A DNA stretch of 64,000 nucleotides, from positions 186,001-250,000 of the forward strand of contig NZ_FNRE01000004.1 of assembly GCF_900107705.1 (NCBI RefSeq), written 5' to 3'. This document shows positions 1 to 8,074 of this stretch, one piece after another (position 1 is the first letter of the stretch; each line of letters begins with the position of its first letter). The position numbers and the translations under genes are program-made. The DNA comes from Prevotella sp. tc2-28 (GTDB taxonomy: Bacteria > Bacteroidota > Bacteroidia > Bacteroidales > Bacteroidaceae). The notes below the pieces were generated by a model. It saw only the letters and a list, made by a program, of their open reading frames with translations, did not search any database and had not been told where the DNA came from.

Positions 1-1
1 A

Positions 2-706
2 CAAACATTGATGATGGCCTTGCTATTCGCTGTATCGGCAGGAATCAAGGCGCAGAGTGTCACCTACAACCATGATGAGAGTGTTCAGAATCAGGTGACT
101 ATTCAGGAAACAGGCGCAGGTAGTTTCACGCCGGATCTCTATTATGATGCGTTTCACAAGAGCTACCGCAACTGGGCACCAGAGCAGAACAAACTGTCCT
201 TCCGCACACTGACTGTGGCCGCGATGAAACTGCAGGAACCCTATGCAGAGAAGATTGACTCCAATCTGACCAAGCGAATGAGGGTTGAAGCGGAAAACCT
301 CCTTGACCGAGAGGTGGACGCTGCATGGCTGGTAGAGAAAGGTAAGGTCAACAGTGCCCTTTCCACCTTCAGGGAGCATGTTGAGAGCATCACCCTCAAT
401 GGTGGCAACTACAAGACCTATGAAGACTGGAAAGAGACCTATGACATGGTTGTTTTCGGCATCCAGTGTATTCAGGACGGCTATATGCCAAACTCAGAAA
501 GGGAGCAACAGTATATGCAGGCCTATAAGGATGTCCGTGCCAAGGATGTGAAGTTGGTCAAGCTGCTTTCCTTATTGAAGTCCAGCCACCATCACTACTG
601 GAGTTCCCATACGCTGCAACGCAAGGAGAATGTGGTGCGCAACAGCGGACTGAACAGCCTGACCCGATGGAAGGATGCCGCTGTTCAGGCCATGCAGAGA
701 AAGTAA
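2..706 (+). CDS. Exported conjugative-element protein (5' partial)
   Basis: The frame is open to the window edge. TTG/ATG codons at 8-16 fall inside what looks like the hydrophobic core of a signal peptide (ALLFAVSAG followed by KAQ), so the true start probably lies upstream of the window. The mature part is about 215 residues, mostly helical and charged, with no motif I recognise. It lies 29 bp upstream of traJ in the same operon. In CTnDOT-type elements this slot holds an exported TraI-type protein, so a periplasmic role in the mating pore is likely by position only. Confidence 0.7.
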   Translation, partial: QTLMMALLFAVSAGIKAQSVTYNHDESVQNQVTIQETGAGSFTPDLYYDAFHKSYRNWAPEQNKLSFRTLTVAAMKLQEPYAEKIDSNLTKRMRVEAENLLDREVDAAWLVEKGKVNSALSTFREHVESITLNGGNYKTYEDWKETYDMVVFGIQCIQDGYMPNSEREQQYMQAYKDVRAKDVKLVKLLSLLKSSHHHYWSSHTLQRKENVVRNSGLNSLTRWKDAAVQAMQRK

Positions 707-735
707 CATTGTCTAATCAATAAAAGAAACAAGAT

Positions 736-1887
736 ATGCCAGATATTGGAGATGTGGAGCCGATGGTTGACCAAGCCTTTGAGTTCATGGGTGTCGGCCT
801 CTTAGAAGATGAGATAGACGATGTTATTTTCCAGACAAACCAGTTCCTGCTGAATTCGGATTTTATTGGCTCAAACGGGCCTTTTTGGTGGATTCTCCAG
901 ATGAGTATGTGCCTAGCAGCCCTGTTCTCAATCATCATGGCTGCAGGAATAACCTATAAGATGCAGGTCAGGCATGAGCCTCTTGATGTCCTGAAGATCC
1001 TGAAGGTGCTGGGTGTGTCTTTCATTATGATGTTCTGGTACCCGCCAACGACAACCGGCATCGGTCCCCAGAACGTGGACGGCAGCTTTTTGAGTCTGCT
1101 CTCATATATTCCCAACTGTATCGGTAGCTACACGAATGCTCTCTACGAGACCGAGGCAGCACAGGTACAGCAGAAGTATGATGAGGTAGTGCCATATATC
1201 AAGCAGCTCAATGACAGTGTGACAGCCAAGAGAGAGGAATACACCTTCCTGCTCGATAAGCTGAAGAATACCGATGACTCTGCCCTTGACATGGGAACTG
1301 CCGATGATATGAGACAGCAGGAAAAGGAGATTACGGCACAGTATGCCAAGGTTGTGACGGCTGGAACCATCGTGTTCCTCGACAAACTCCTGATGTTCCT
1401 CGCCCTGATTATCTACCGTATCGGCTGGTGGGCGACGATGTACGTCCAGCAGATCCTGTTGGGTATGCTGACTATCTTCGGCCCGATACAATGGGCGTTC
1501 TCCCTCCTTCCCAAGTGGGAAAGCTCCTGGGCGAAGTGGACTACACGATACCTGACAGTCCATTTCTACGGAGCCATGCTCTATTTCGTCGGCTTCTATG
1601 TCCTGCTGCTCTTTGACATTGTGCTCAGCGTACAGTTCGAGGACTTGAAAGCCGCTACGGATGTAGGCACGTCCGTTACGGAGTATATGGGTGATGCTTT
1701 CTTCTCAGCGGGTTATATGCTCGTGGCCAGTATCGTTGCCCTGAAATGTCTGAACCTCGTTCCAGACCTTGCCGCATGGATGATTCCAGAGGGTGACACA
1801 GCCTTCTCCACACGAAACTTCGGTGAGGGTGTTGCAGCACAGGCCAAGGCTAGTGCCACTGGTGTAATCGGATCAATAACAAGATAA
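736..1887 (+). CDS. traJ: Conjugative transfer protein TraJ (VirB6-like membrane protein)
   Basis: This 383-residue polytopic inner-membrane protein has hydrophobic segments near residues 50-74, 88-106, 208-250 (two helices), 275-300 and 325-345. A charged, helical loop lies between residues 125 and 205. The layout and the run around IYRIGWWATMYVQQILLG match Bacteroidota TraJ, the VirB6-like channel component of the type IV secretion system. It is followed after 12 bp by traK. The assignment rests on architecture, gene order and resemblance to TraJ; no alignment was run. Confidence 0.85.
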   Translation: MPDIGDVEPMVDQAFEFMGVGLLEDEIDDVIFQTNQFLLNSDFIGSNGPFWWILQMSMCLAALFSIIMAAGITYKMQVRHEPLDVLKILKVLGVSFIMMFWYPPTTTGIGPQNVDGSFLSLLSYIPNCIGSYTNALYETEAAQVQQKYDEVVPYIKQLNDSVTAKREEYTFLLDKLKNTDDSALDMGTADDMRQQEKEITAQYAKVVTAGTIVFLDKLLMFLALIIYRIGWWATMYVQQILLGMLTIFGPIQWAFSLLPKWESSWAKWTTRYLTVHFYGAMLYFVGFYVLLLFDIVLSVQFEDLKAATDVGTSVTEYMGDAFFSAGYMLVASIVALKCLNLVPDLAAWMIPEGDTAFSTRNFGEGVAAQAKASATGVIGSITR

Positions 1888-1899
1888 AAAAATAAAGAT

Positions 1900-2514
1900 A
1901 TGGTATTAAAGAATGTAGAGAACAAGATTAAGCTTGTGACGATTGTCTGCTCCATTTTCCTTGCAGGATGTATCGTTATCAGCCTTGGAGCCGTCTTTAC
2001 GGCCAGGCAGATGGTCAATGATGCCCACAAGCAGATTTACGTGTTGGACAGCAATGTGCCTATCCTCGTCAAGCAGACCCCGCAGGAAATGACGCTGGAT
2101 ATAGAGGCCAAGGCAGACATTGACATGTTCCATCACCTGTTTTTCACCCTTGCCCCTGATGACAAGTATATCCGCTATACCATTGACAAGGCCATGTATC
2201 TTGTCGATGAGACGGGACTTGCCCAGTACAATGCCCTGAAGGAGAAAGGCTTCTACAGTCACATCATGGGAACGAACATGCTGTTCAGCATCTTCTGCGA
2301 CAGTATCAAGTTCAACCGTGACTCACTCACCTTCACCTATTATGGCCGTCAGCGTATCGAGCGACGCTCCACCATCCTCTGGCGACAGCTAATAACAGCC
2401 GGACAGCTGAAACGTGTGCCGAGGACGGAGAACAACCCATACGGACTCTTGATCATCAACTGGAGAACCCTTCTTAACAAGGATCTCGAAGAGCGCAAGA
2501 AGAGTGACTACTAA
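1900..2514 (+). CDS. traK: Conjugative transfer protein TraK (VirB8-like)
   Basis: This 204-residue protein has one N-terminal transmembrane helix (about residues 10-33) and a periplasmic domain. The domain shows the conserved TraK run YVLDSNVPILVKQ near residue 47 and IDMFHHLFFTL near residue 73. TraK proteins of Bacteroides conjugative elements are about this length and act as the VirB8-like assembly factor of the mating pore. The gene sits between traJ and the traL-position gene, as in CTnDOT. The 3' end is also typical, with NNPYGLLIINW near residue 180. Confidence 0.9.
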   Translation: MVLKNVENKIKLVTIVCSIFLAGCIVISLGAVFTARQMVNDAHKQIYVLDSNVPILVKQTPQEMTLDIEAKADIDMFHHLFFTLAPDDKYIRYTIDKAMYLVDETGLAQYNALKEKGFYSHIMGTNMLFSIFCDSIKFNRDSLTFTYYGRQRIERRSTILWRQLITAGQLKRVPRTENNPYGLLIINWRTLLNKDLEERKKSDY

Positions 2515-2543
2515 ATGATTGTCGATTTTTAAACTATAGAAAA

Positions 2544-2918
2544 ATGAGCGTATTAAAGTTATTAAAGTCCAAGCCGATGCCCGACAAGAACGCCCCGGAA
2601 TATAAGGAGCGTTATGAGCGTGAAGTGGCATACGGTCGTAAGTTCGCCGATGTGTCAGGCATCAGCTGGGCAGCCCGGAAGCTTCAGGTGTTCGCCAACA
2701 ACCATCGCGCGGCTTTCCTGATCATTGTCTTTGGCATTGTCATTCTCTGTTTCCTGACCAATCTCAGCCGTCTGGTCATCAGTTACCGTGCGGCAGAAGG
2801 TAAGAAGGCCGTTGCCGTACAGCGTGTAGACTCTGCCCTTGAAAAGAAGAAGATTCATGAGATGAAGGAGCGTTTGTATTATCTGGAAAAACAGGATAGA
2901 CATGATGAAGAAGATTAA
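2544..2918 (+). CDS. Small single-span membrane protein in the TraL position
   Basis: This 124-residue protein has a basic N-terminus, one clear membrane helix (about residues 58-77, AAFLIIVFGIVILCFL) and a charged C-terminal coiled-coil-like tail. Its 3' end overlaps the traM start by 17 bp, so the two are probably translationally coupled. In CTnDOT-like operons the gene between traK and traM is traL, a small membrane protein. I infer equivalence from position and topology, since the sequence itself is not diagnostic. Confidence 0.7.
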   Translation: MSVLKLLKSKPMPDKNAPEYKERYEREVAYGRKFADVSGISWAARKLQVFANNHRAAFLIIVFGIVILCFLTNLSRLVISYRAAEGKKAVAVQRVDSALEKKKIHEMKERLYYLEKQDRHDEED

Positions 2919-4110
2919 TTTCAAGCAGTCGAAGTACGTGCTTCCGCTTATTTTGTACCCCCTAATTCTTGGAACAGGCTATTTCATTATCGGCATGTTC
3001 ACGACCGAGGTGAAGTCCGTTGACAAGAACCTCATGGCCACGAACTATCTTAATTCCGAACTGCCTGAAGCCAAGATTGATGAAGAGCTTGGCAGCAAGC
3101 GCGAGAATATGGTCAATGCCTTTGGCGATGCCAAGGACTATACGGCTGTGGAGAATGCCGAGAGGGATTCCGTCAAGGGTAAGGAAGAATACCAGTCAAG
3201 ATATAACCACGGCGAGGCCGCTGCCATCGTCCGTCATGATGAGGAACTGGATAATCTGCGGCAGCTACAAAGACGCAAGCAGGAGAATGCGGCTCGTGGT
3301 ATGGGAAAGGATGACTTTGTTGTTCCTCTCAGTGATGAAGATCGCAGGAATGCCCGTCGCCTACGTGGTCGTGAAGGCCGTGAAGAGACAGAAGACCTGT
3401 TAGCTCAGGCTCGTGCCCAAGGGCGTGGTGTTATGGGTTCTGCATCTGCTTCATTCGATGATGACGATGAAGAGAGTCCCCGCAAGAAAGGCCGTAGCAA
3501 GGAAGATGCTGGTACTGTAGCCGATGGCGAGGAAAAGGCAGAGACTGTCGTGAAGGTTATGAAGACCGAATCGGAGTATTTCAATACCGTTTCCCAGAAT
3601 GCCCCTGGCTCCAGTCTCATCACCGCCATCATTGACGAGAACATCAAGGCTGTTGACGGCTCCCGTGTCCGCCTGCGCCTGTTGGATGATGTGGAGATTG
3701 GCGGTCTGTTCGTTCCGAAGGGAACCTATCTGTATGCCACCATGTCCGGCTTCGGAAAGCAGCGCGTCAAGGGAAAGGTTGCCAGTGTCTTTGTCGGCGA
3801 TGAGATTAAGACCATCAACCTCTCCATCTATGATACCGATGGTATGGAAGGCCTTTATGTTCCTTCCAGCACTTTCCGCGAGACAGCCAAGGATATTGGT
3901 AGCTCAGCCATGCAGCAGAGCATGTCCATTGACGGCTCCAGTTCGAATAACAGCGTGTCACAGTGGGCGCAGCAGACCGTACAGCAGGCCTACCAGCGTA
4001 CCTCACAAGCTATCAGCAAGGCCATCCGCAAGAATAAGGTGAAGCTGAAATATGGTACTCGTGTGTACCTGATCAATGGTCAGCAACTCAAATCAGACAA
4101 GAGAAAATAA
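2902..4110 (+). CDS. traM: Conjugative transfer protein TraM (VirB10-like)
   Basis: This 402-residue protein has an N-terminal membrane anchor (about residues 12-32). A long, charged, low-complexity linker follows (residues 60-220, with a DDDDEE acidic patch). The C-terminal domain carries the TraM signature: VEIGGLFVPKGTYLYA, GKVASVFVGDEI and GMEGLYVPSSTFRE. This is the VirB10-like protein that spans the periplasm and links inner- and outer-membrane parts of the pore. The ATG at 2902 overlaps the preceding gene; a second ATG directly follows it. traN begins 14 bp after the stop. Confidence 0.9.
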   Translation: MMKKINFKQSKYVLPLILYPLILGTGYFIIGMFTTEVKSVDKNLMATNYLNSELPEAKIDEELGSKRENMVNAFGDAKDYTAVENAERDSVKGKEEYQSRYNHGEAAAIVRHDEELDNLRQLQRRKQENAARGMGKDDFVVPLSDEDRRNARRLRGREGREETEDLLAQARAQGRGVMGSASASFDDDDEESPRKKGRSKEDAGTVADGEEKAETVVKVMKTESEYFNTVSQNAPGSSLITAIIDENIKAVDGSRVRLRLLDDVEIGGLFVPKGTYLYATMSGFGKQRVKGKVASVFVGDEIKTINLSIYDTDGMEGLYVPSSTFRETAKDIGSSAMQQSMSIDGSSSNNSVSQWAQQTVQQAYQRTSQAISKAIRKNKVKLKYGTRVYLINGQQLKSDKRK

Positions 4111-4124
4111 GAAATACAATCAAA

Positions 4125-4964
4125 ATGAAAAAGAACATCGTTTTTTTAGCGGCATCACTGTTATTTGCCGCATCAGTCCATGCCCAGCAGACCTATCAGG
4201 AGCTGGAGCAGATTACCGTTAATGAGCAGGTCACAACGCTTGTGACAGCATCAGAACCAATCCTCTTTGTAGATGTTTCAACAGACAAGGTGGCTGGTGA
4301 CAAGCCCATCGAGAATACCGTCCGCTTCAAGCCAAAGGATGGTGAACATGCCGACGGGGAGGTGCTTGCCATTGCTACCGTCGTTACCGAACGCTACCGA
4401 ACGCAGTATGCTCTGGTCTATACCACGAAGATGGAGGAAGCCGTGACGGATAAGGAAATCGCCCCACAGGAGCGGACACCTTATCACAATCCCGCTGTCT
4501 CACTCTCGACGGCAGACATGACCCATTTTGCCCGTCGTGTCTGGAGCAGCCCTGCCAAGATACATAATGTCAAGGCCAGAAGCAACCGCATGGAGATGCG
4601 TCTGAACAACATCTATGCCATCGGTGAGTATTTCTTCCTGGACTTCTCTGTAGATAACAAGACCAATATCCGCTTCGACATCGATGAGCTGCGTGTGAAG
4701 CTGACGGATAAGAAGGTCCAGAAAGCAACCAACAATCAAAGCATTGAGCTGCCCCTTGCCTTGGTTCTCGATCACGGGAAGAGTTTCCTGCATGGTTACA
4801 GGAATGTCATAGTCATCAAGAAGATGACCTTCCCCAATGATAAGGTTGTTACTATCGAACTGTCAGAGAAGCAGATCAGCGGGCGTACCATCAGTATCTC
4901 CGTTGACTATGAGGATGTGCTGAGTGCGGATGCTTTCGATGCCGTGTTGCTTCAGGAAGAATAA
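4125..4964 (+). CDS. traN: Conjugative transfer protein TraN (VirB9-like)
   Basis: This 279-residue exported protein has a signal peptide ending near VHAQQ (about residue 21). The body is beta-rich. The C-terminal half has the TraN-type run IYAIGEYFFLDFSVDNKT followed by FDIDELRVKL and LDHGKSFLHGYRNVI. Bacteroidota TraN (DUF4138-type) is the VirB9-like outer-membrane-proximal component of the secretion channel. Length and place directly after traM agree with the CTnDOT order. Its stop codon overlaps a strong Shine-Dalgarno sequence for the next gene. Confidence 0.9.
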   Translation: MKKNIVFLAASLLFAASVHAQQTYQELEQITVNEQVTTLVTASEPILFVDVSTDKVAGDKPIENTVRFKPKDGEHADGEVLAIATVVTERYRTQYALVYTTKMEEAVTDKEIAPQERTPYHNPAVSLSTADMTHFARRVWSSPAKIHNVKARSNRMEMRLNNIYAIGEYFFLDFSVDNKTNIRFDIDELRVKLTDKKVQKATNNQSIELPLALVLDHGKSFLHGYRNVIVIKKMTFPNDKVVTIELSEKQISGRTISISVDYEDVLSADAFDAVLLQEE

Positions 4965-4970
4965 GGAGGT
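4963..4970 (+). promoter_or_regulatory. Strong Shine-Dalgarno site before the traO-like gene
   Basis: AAGGAGGT lies 6 bp before the ATG at 4977 and overlaps the traN stop codon. Full Shine-Dalgarno sites are rare in Bacteroidota, and the neighbouring genes lack one. It fixes the downstream start. Confidence 0.6.
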
Positions 4971-4976
4971 AAGGAT

Positions 4977-5486
4977 ATGAAGAAGATTATCTTATCGTTA
5001 GCAGTCTGCCTGTTGCCGCTGCATGGTCTCTTTGCCCAGGGAAGCAGTAATGTCAATCATCTGAACCTGTGTGTCGGAGCCTTGTATGAACGGGGCTTCG
5101 ATGCAACGCTCTCTTATGAGCATGAGACTAAGTATCATCATTCTTGGGAGTATTTTGCCAATGCCTATATCCAGTATGACACCGATTCTGAGGCAGGCCA
5201 TATCACCAAGGAAAGCTTCTGGAACAACTATTTCACCTATAACCTCGGTATAGCCTATAAGCCATGTGTCCTCAGAGGCCGTAACCATCATGGCAATCTG
5301 CGTATTGGAGCCAGCCTTGGCAGTGACACAAGGAAAGTCATCGGAGCAGGACACATCGGCTTTGAGCACAGCTATGATTTCCGTCGTGGCTGGAGCCTGT
5401 TCTGGCAGGTCAAGGAAGATGTTGTCCTTCGCGGTGAGGACCTTTTCCGCACGGGTGTTACCGTTGGTATCAAGGTTCCATTGTAA
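4977..5486 (+). CDS. traO: TraO-like outer-membrane barrel protein
   Basis: This 169-residue exported protein has a signal peptide ending LHGLFAQ (about residue 21). The rest alternates polar and aromatic residues as in small outer-membrane beta barrels (for example YNLGIAYKPC, LRIGASLGSD, GVTVGIKVPL at the C-terminus). Position after traN and the barrel-like composition match TraO of CTnDOT-type elements, an outer-membrane or periplasmic pore component. The sequence is divergent, so family identity is moderately certain. Confidence 0.65.
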   Translation: MKKIILSLAVCLLPLHGLFAQGSSNVNHLNLCVGALYERGFDATLSYEHETKYHHSWEYFANAYIQYDTDSEAGHITKESFWNNYFTYNLGIAYKPCVLRGRNHHGNLRIGASLGSDTRKVIGAGHIGFEHSYDFRRGWSLFWQVKEDVVLRGEDLFRTGVTVGIKVPL

Positions 5487-5512
5487 GTAAATACCGCTAT
5501 TCGTAAATACAA

Positions 5513-6202
5513 ATGCAAATGAATATGACAATACATAAATATATCAATACGGGCATAAGGACAGGATTACGCCTGTTGCTTCTGACTATGCCGATGGTCA
5601 TTGCCTCTTGTGATGACCATGAGCATCTGGACACGGCTATCCATATCGGTCATGTGGTATGTTCCGATGGACGAACCATGTCCGTTGAAGAGTGTGAGAA
5701 GATGCAGAAAGAGCCTGTCGCTGTTGTGTTCTACGTCTCTGCCGACGGTAAGGATGGTGACGGACTGGCCATCGGTCTGCAGGAGCTGGCACCTGTCGAG
5801 TTCTCGGACACCCTCGGCGTAGCCCAGGGAACATCTGCCAGTACGGATGAGAAGGACGGCAATGCCAATACCTACTCACTGTACTCCAACAACAAGGCAG
5901 GTTCTCCTTTGGCAGATGCCGTCTTCTCTGTCTGGCGCTATGGTCAGAGCGCCTATATCCCAAGTGTTGCAGAAATGCGTCTGCTCAATGCCTCTCTTCC
6001 CGCTGTCAATTCGGTACTGCGCCGATGTGGTGGCGATGCCATTTCAGAAGATGCTGGCGGTTGCTGGTATTGGACCAGTACGGAAGTCAGCGGTCAGGCC
6101 GGTGCCAAGGCGTGGCTGTATTCCCTCGGTACTGGAGCCATCCAAGAGACACCGAAGACAGAGGCACACCCGGCGAGGATTATCATCACATTACGCAAAT
6201 AA
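5513..6202 (+). CDS. Conjugative-element lipoprotein with a C-terminal DUF1566-like fold
   Basis: This 229-residue protein has a hydrophobic signal ending in a lipobox-like IASC (cysteine near residue 33). The C-terminal half (IPSVAEMRLL, then GGCWYWTSTEV, ending HPARIIITL) resembles the DUF1566/fibrobacter-type domain seen in Bacteroidota surface lipoproteins. A related C-terminal region occurs in the fimbrial lipoprotein at 38062-39369. Three in-frame ATGs (5513, 5519, 5525) are possible starts. A surface-contact role in mating is conceivable but not shown. Confidence 0.7.
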   Translation: MQMNMTIHKYINTGIRTGLRLLLLTMPMVIASCDDHEHLDTAIHIGHVVCSDGRTMSVEECEKMQKEPVAVVFYVSADGKDGDGLAIGLQELAPVEFSDTLGVAQGTSASTDEKDGNANTYSLYSNNKAGSPLADAVFSVWRYGQSAYIPSVAEMRLLNASLPAVNSVLRRCGGDAISEDAGGCWYWTSTEVSGQAGAKAWLYSLGTGAIQETPKTEAHPARIIITLRK

Positions 6203-6216
6203 TAAAAACAAGAATT

Positions 6217-6963
6217 ATGGGATGGACTAATTTTATCAAAACAGCAGGAAAAGGAGCCACAAGGCTTCTTGAAGGTACTGGAAAGGAAGTCGGAACGGCT
6301 GCCAAGGGTATTGGTGAAGGTATGGGCGCAACGGCCAAGGGTCTGGGTGGCTGGAAAGGAGTCGTCGGAACTGGTGCTGTTGTCACCGCTGTCAATTCCG
6401 ATCATGGCCTGACAGGTGTTGCCAGTGATGTCATGTTCGGTCAGGGAGGTTCTGAGAAGGTTCAGGAACACGGTGTGGCAGGTGAAGCCCTGAACCTCGC
6501 CATTGGTGAGAAGGGCAAACAGGCTGTCAGTGAGGCTACCGATGCCGTCTCTCAACAGGTCTCGAATCTCAGCCAATCATCCTATGCACCGTCTGCCCCT
6601 GCATATGCTGATATGCAGCAGATGCCCGTACAGCAGGACGGCTTCGGAAGTTTCATGAGTCAGGCAACGACCAGCCCCTTTGATATGGGCGGAAACTTCC
6701 TGAATAATCTGATGAGCGGCAATGTCAGCACCATGTCAATGGCTGCCATGATTGCCAGCAGTTTCCTTGTATTCGGGCGTTTCGGCCTGTTGACCAAGGC
6801 ACTTGGTGCTTTGTTGGGAATCCACACGATTGGCCGTAACAGTCAGCCAGTGTATGCCCAGCGTCCCCAGACAGTCTATGCCCCTCGTCAGGTATCGCCT
6901 GTTGCTGCCATCCCGCAAATGGAAACAGAAGTTGTTGAACGAAACAGAGGAATCGGAAGATGA
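6217..6963 (+). CDS. Gly/Ala-rich conjugative-element membrane protein, unknown function
   Basis: This 248-residue protein starts at the ATG that follows the upstream stop by 14 bp. The frame is open further upstream, but that stretch only overlaps the previous gene. The N-terminus is glycine/lysine-rich with amphipathic repeats (KGATRLLEGTGKEVG, KGIGEGMGATAKGLG). A hydrophobic segment lies near residues 172-203 (MAAMIASSFLVFGRFGLL). Its stop overlaps the next start in ATGA, indicating coupling. Not recognised. Confidence 0.75.
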   Translation: MGWTNFIKTAGKGATRLLEGTGKEVGTAAKGIGEGMGATAKGLGGWKGVVGTGAVVTAVNSDHGLTGVASDVMFGQGGSEKVQEHGVAGEALNLAIGEKGKQAVSEATDAVSQQVSNLSQSSYAPSAPAYADMQQMPVQQDGFGSFMSQATTSPFDMGGNFLNNLMSGNVSTMSMAAMIASSFLVFGRFGLLTKALGALLGIHTIGRNSQPVYAQRPQTVYAPRQVSPVAAIPQMETEVVERNRGIGR

Positions 6964-8072
6964 AAAGATATTCTAAGGAAATGTTCCTTCTGTCAGATAG
7001 CGGCTATTGCATGCCGTATTCTTCAGAAGAGTGTGACCCCCAGCCATTGCTGGGCTATGGAGAGCAGTCGGATCCGCAGACGGGTAAGAAGTTCTTCCAT
7101 CATGGCCTGGACCTGACAGCCAATGGAACCAAGCTGTTAGCGATGGCTACGGGAAAAGTGTCCGGGCTGGGTAATGATCCCGTCCATCAGGGTTATTTAA
7201 AGGTGCGCTATGGCAACTATGAAGTGGAGTATGGCCATGTTGAAGAGGTCTATGTCAGCTTCGGTACGCCAGTGACGGCAGGACAGCCGATAGCGTTAAG
7301 CAGTCAGATGCTCCATATCGGTGTACGTTTCAATGGGGAGGAATTGAACCCTGTTGAGTTTCTGAACATGATATACAGTAATGCGATGTCATCCTCGATG
7401 GTCGGTGACGATGCCCCTGCAGGGATGAAAGTACAGACGGAATACGATAAGGATCTTGAAGAGATTGGAAAGCTGATGACCCGTTATCTGCCCATGTATA
7501 TGGACGAGCTCCGCACGGGAACCTATAAGCCCTCTGCCCAGACAGAGGAGGCATTAAGGAATGCCATTGTGCAGGGTGCCAGGAAGAATTACTATTTCGA
7601 GTGTCTGCCGTCTGTGACCAATCCGTTAGGGCTGAGTGACAGGAGCAGTCTGCTGGTGGGTATCGTCCAGAACCTGCTGATAGGAGATTTCCTCAATTAC
7701 CTTGCTATCCGTCATACCGTCTTTCTCTCCTCGTGGGATGAAAGTCAAAAAAAAAAGGTGCTCCAGACAGCCGATGACAGCAGCGGATTCATAGACCCTC
7801 TTCAGGATTTGAGAATCTATGTCAGGAGTTTCGATGTACCAAGAGTAGCCAGTGTCTATCCTGACAACGCAGGAATCCGCTGGTGGACGAAGGCTTGGTT
7901 CAACAATCGGGAGAAAGGCGAGGATGTGATAGAGATCTCGCGTGAGATGGCCATCAAGTTCATTCAGGGCGAAATCAGCAAGGATGCCTGGCTGGAACGC
8001 TATTACCCCAAGCAGATGAGCATCTATCACAATGCCATAGAAATGACGAGAAAACAATTATTAGGACTGTAG
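6960..8072 (+). CDS. Degenerate M23 (LytM-like) peptidase-domain protein
   Basis: This 370-residue protein has an N-terminal M23-like domain (about residues 20-140). The first zinc motif is present (HHGLD near residue 44) and so is the YGHVEEV strand. The usual HLH near the end of the domain reads MLH (SQMLHIGV), so the first, catalytic histidine is missing. It has no signal peptide. The C-terminal 230 residues are helical and unrecognised. It overlaps the previous gene by 4 bp. It probably binds wall or a partner rather than cutting peptidoglycan; that is inference from the lost residue. Confidence 0.75.
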   Translation: MKRYSKEMFLLSDSGYCMPYSSEECDPQPLLGYGEQSDPQTGKKFFHHGLDLTANGTKLLAMATGKVSGLGNDPVHQGYLKVRYGNYEVEYGHVEEVYVSFGTPVTAGQPIALSSQMLHIGVRFNGEELNPVEFLNMIYSNAMSSSMVGDDAPAGMKVQTEYDKDLEEIGKLMTRYLPMYMDELRTGTYKPSAQTEEALRNAIVQGARKNYYFECLPSVTNPLGLSDRSSLLVGIVQNLLIGDFLNYLAIRHTVFLSSWDESQKKKVLQTADDSSGFIDPLQDLRIYVRSFDVPRVASVYPDNAGIRWWTKAWFNNREKGEDVIEISREMAIKFIQGEISKDAWLERYYPKQMSIYHNAIEMTRKQLLGL

Positions 8073-8074
8073 AA

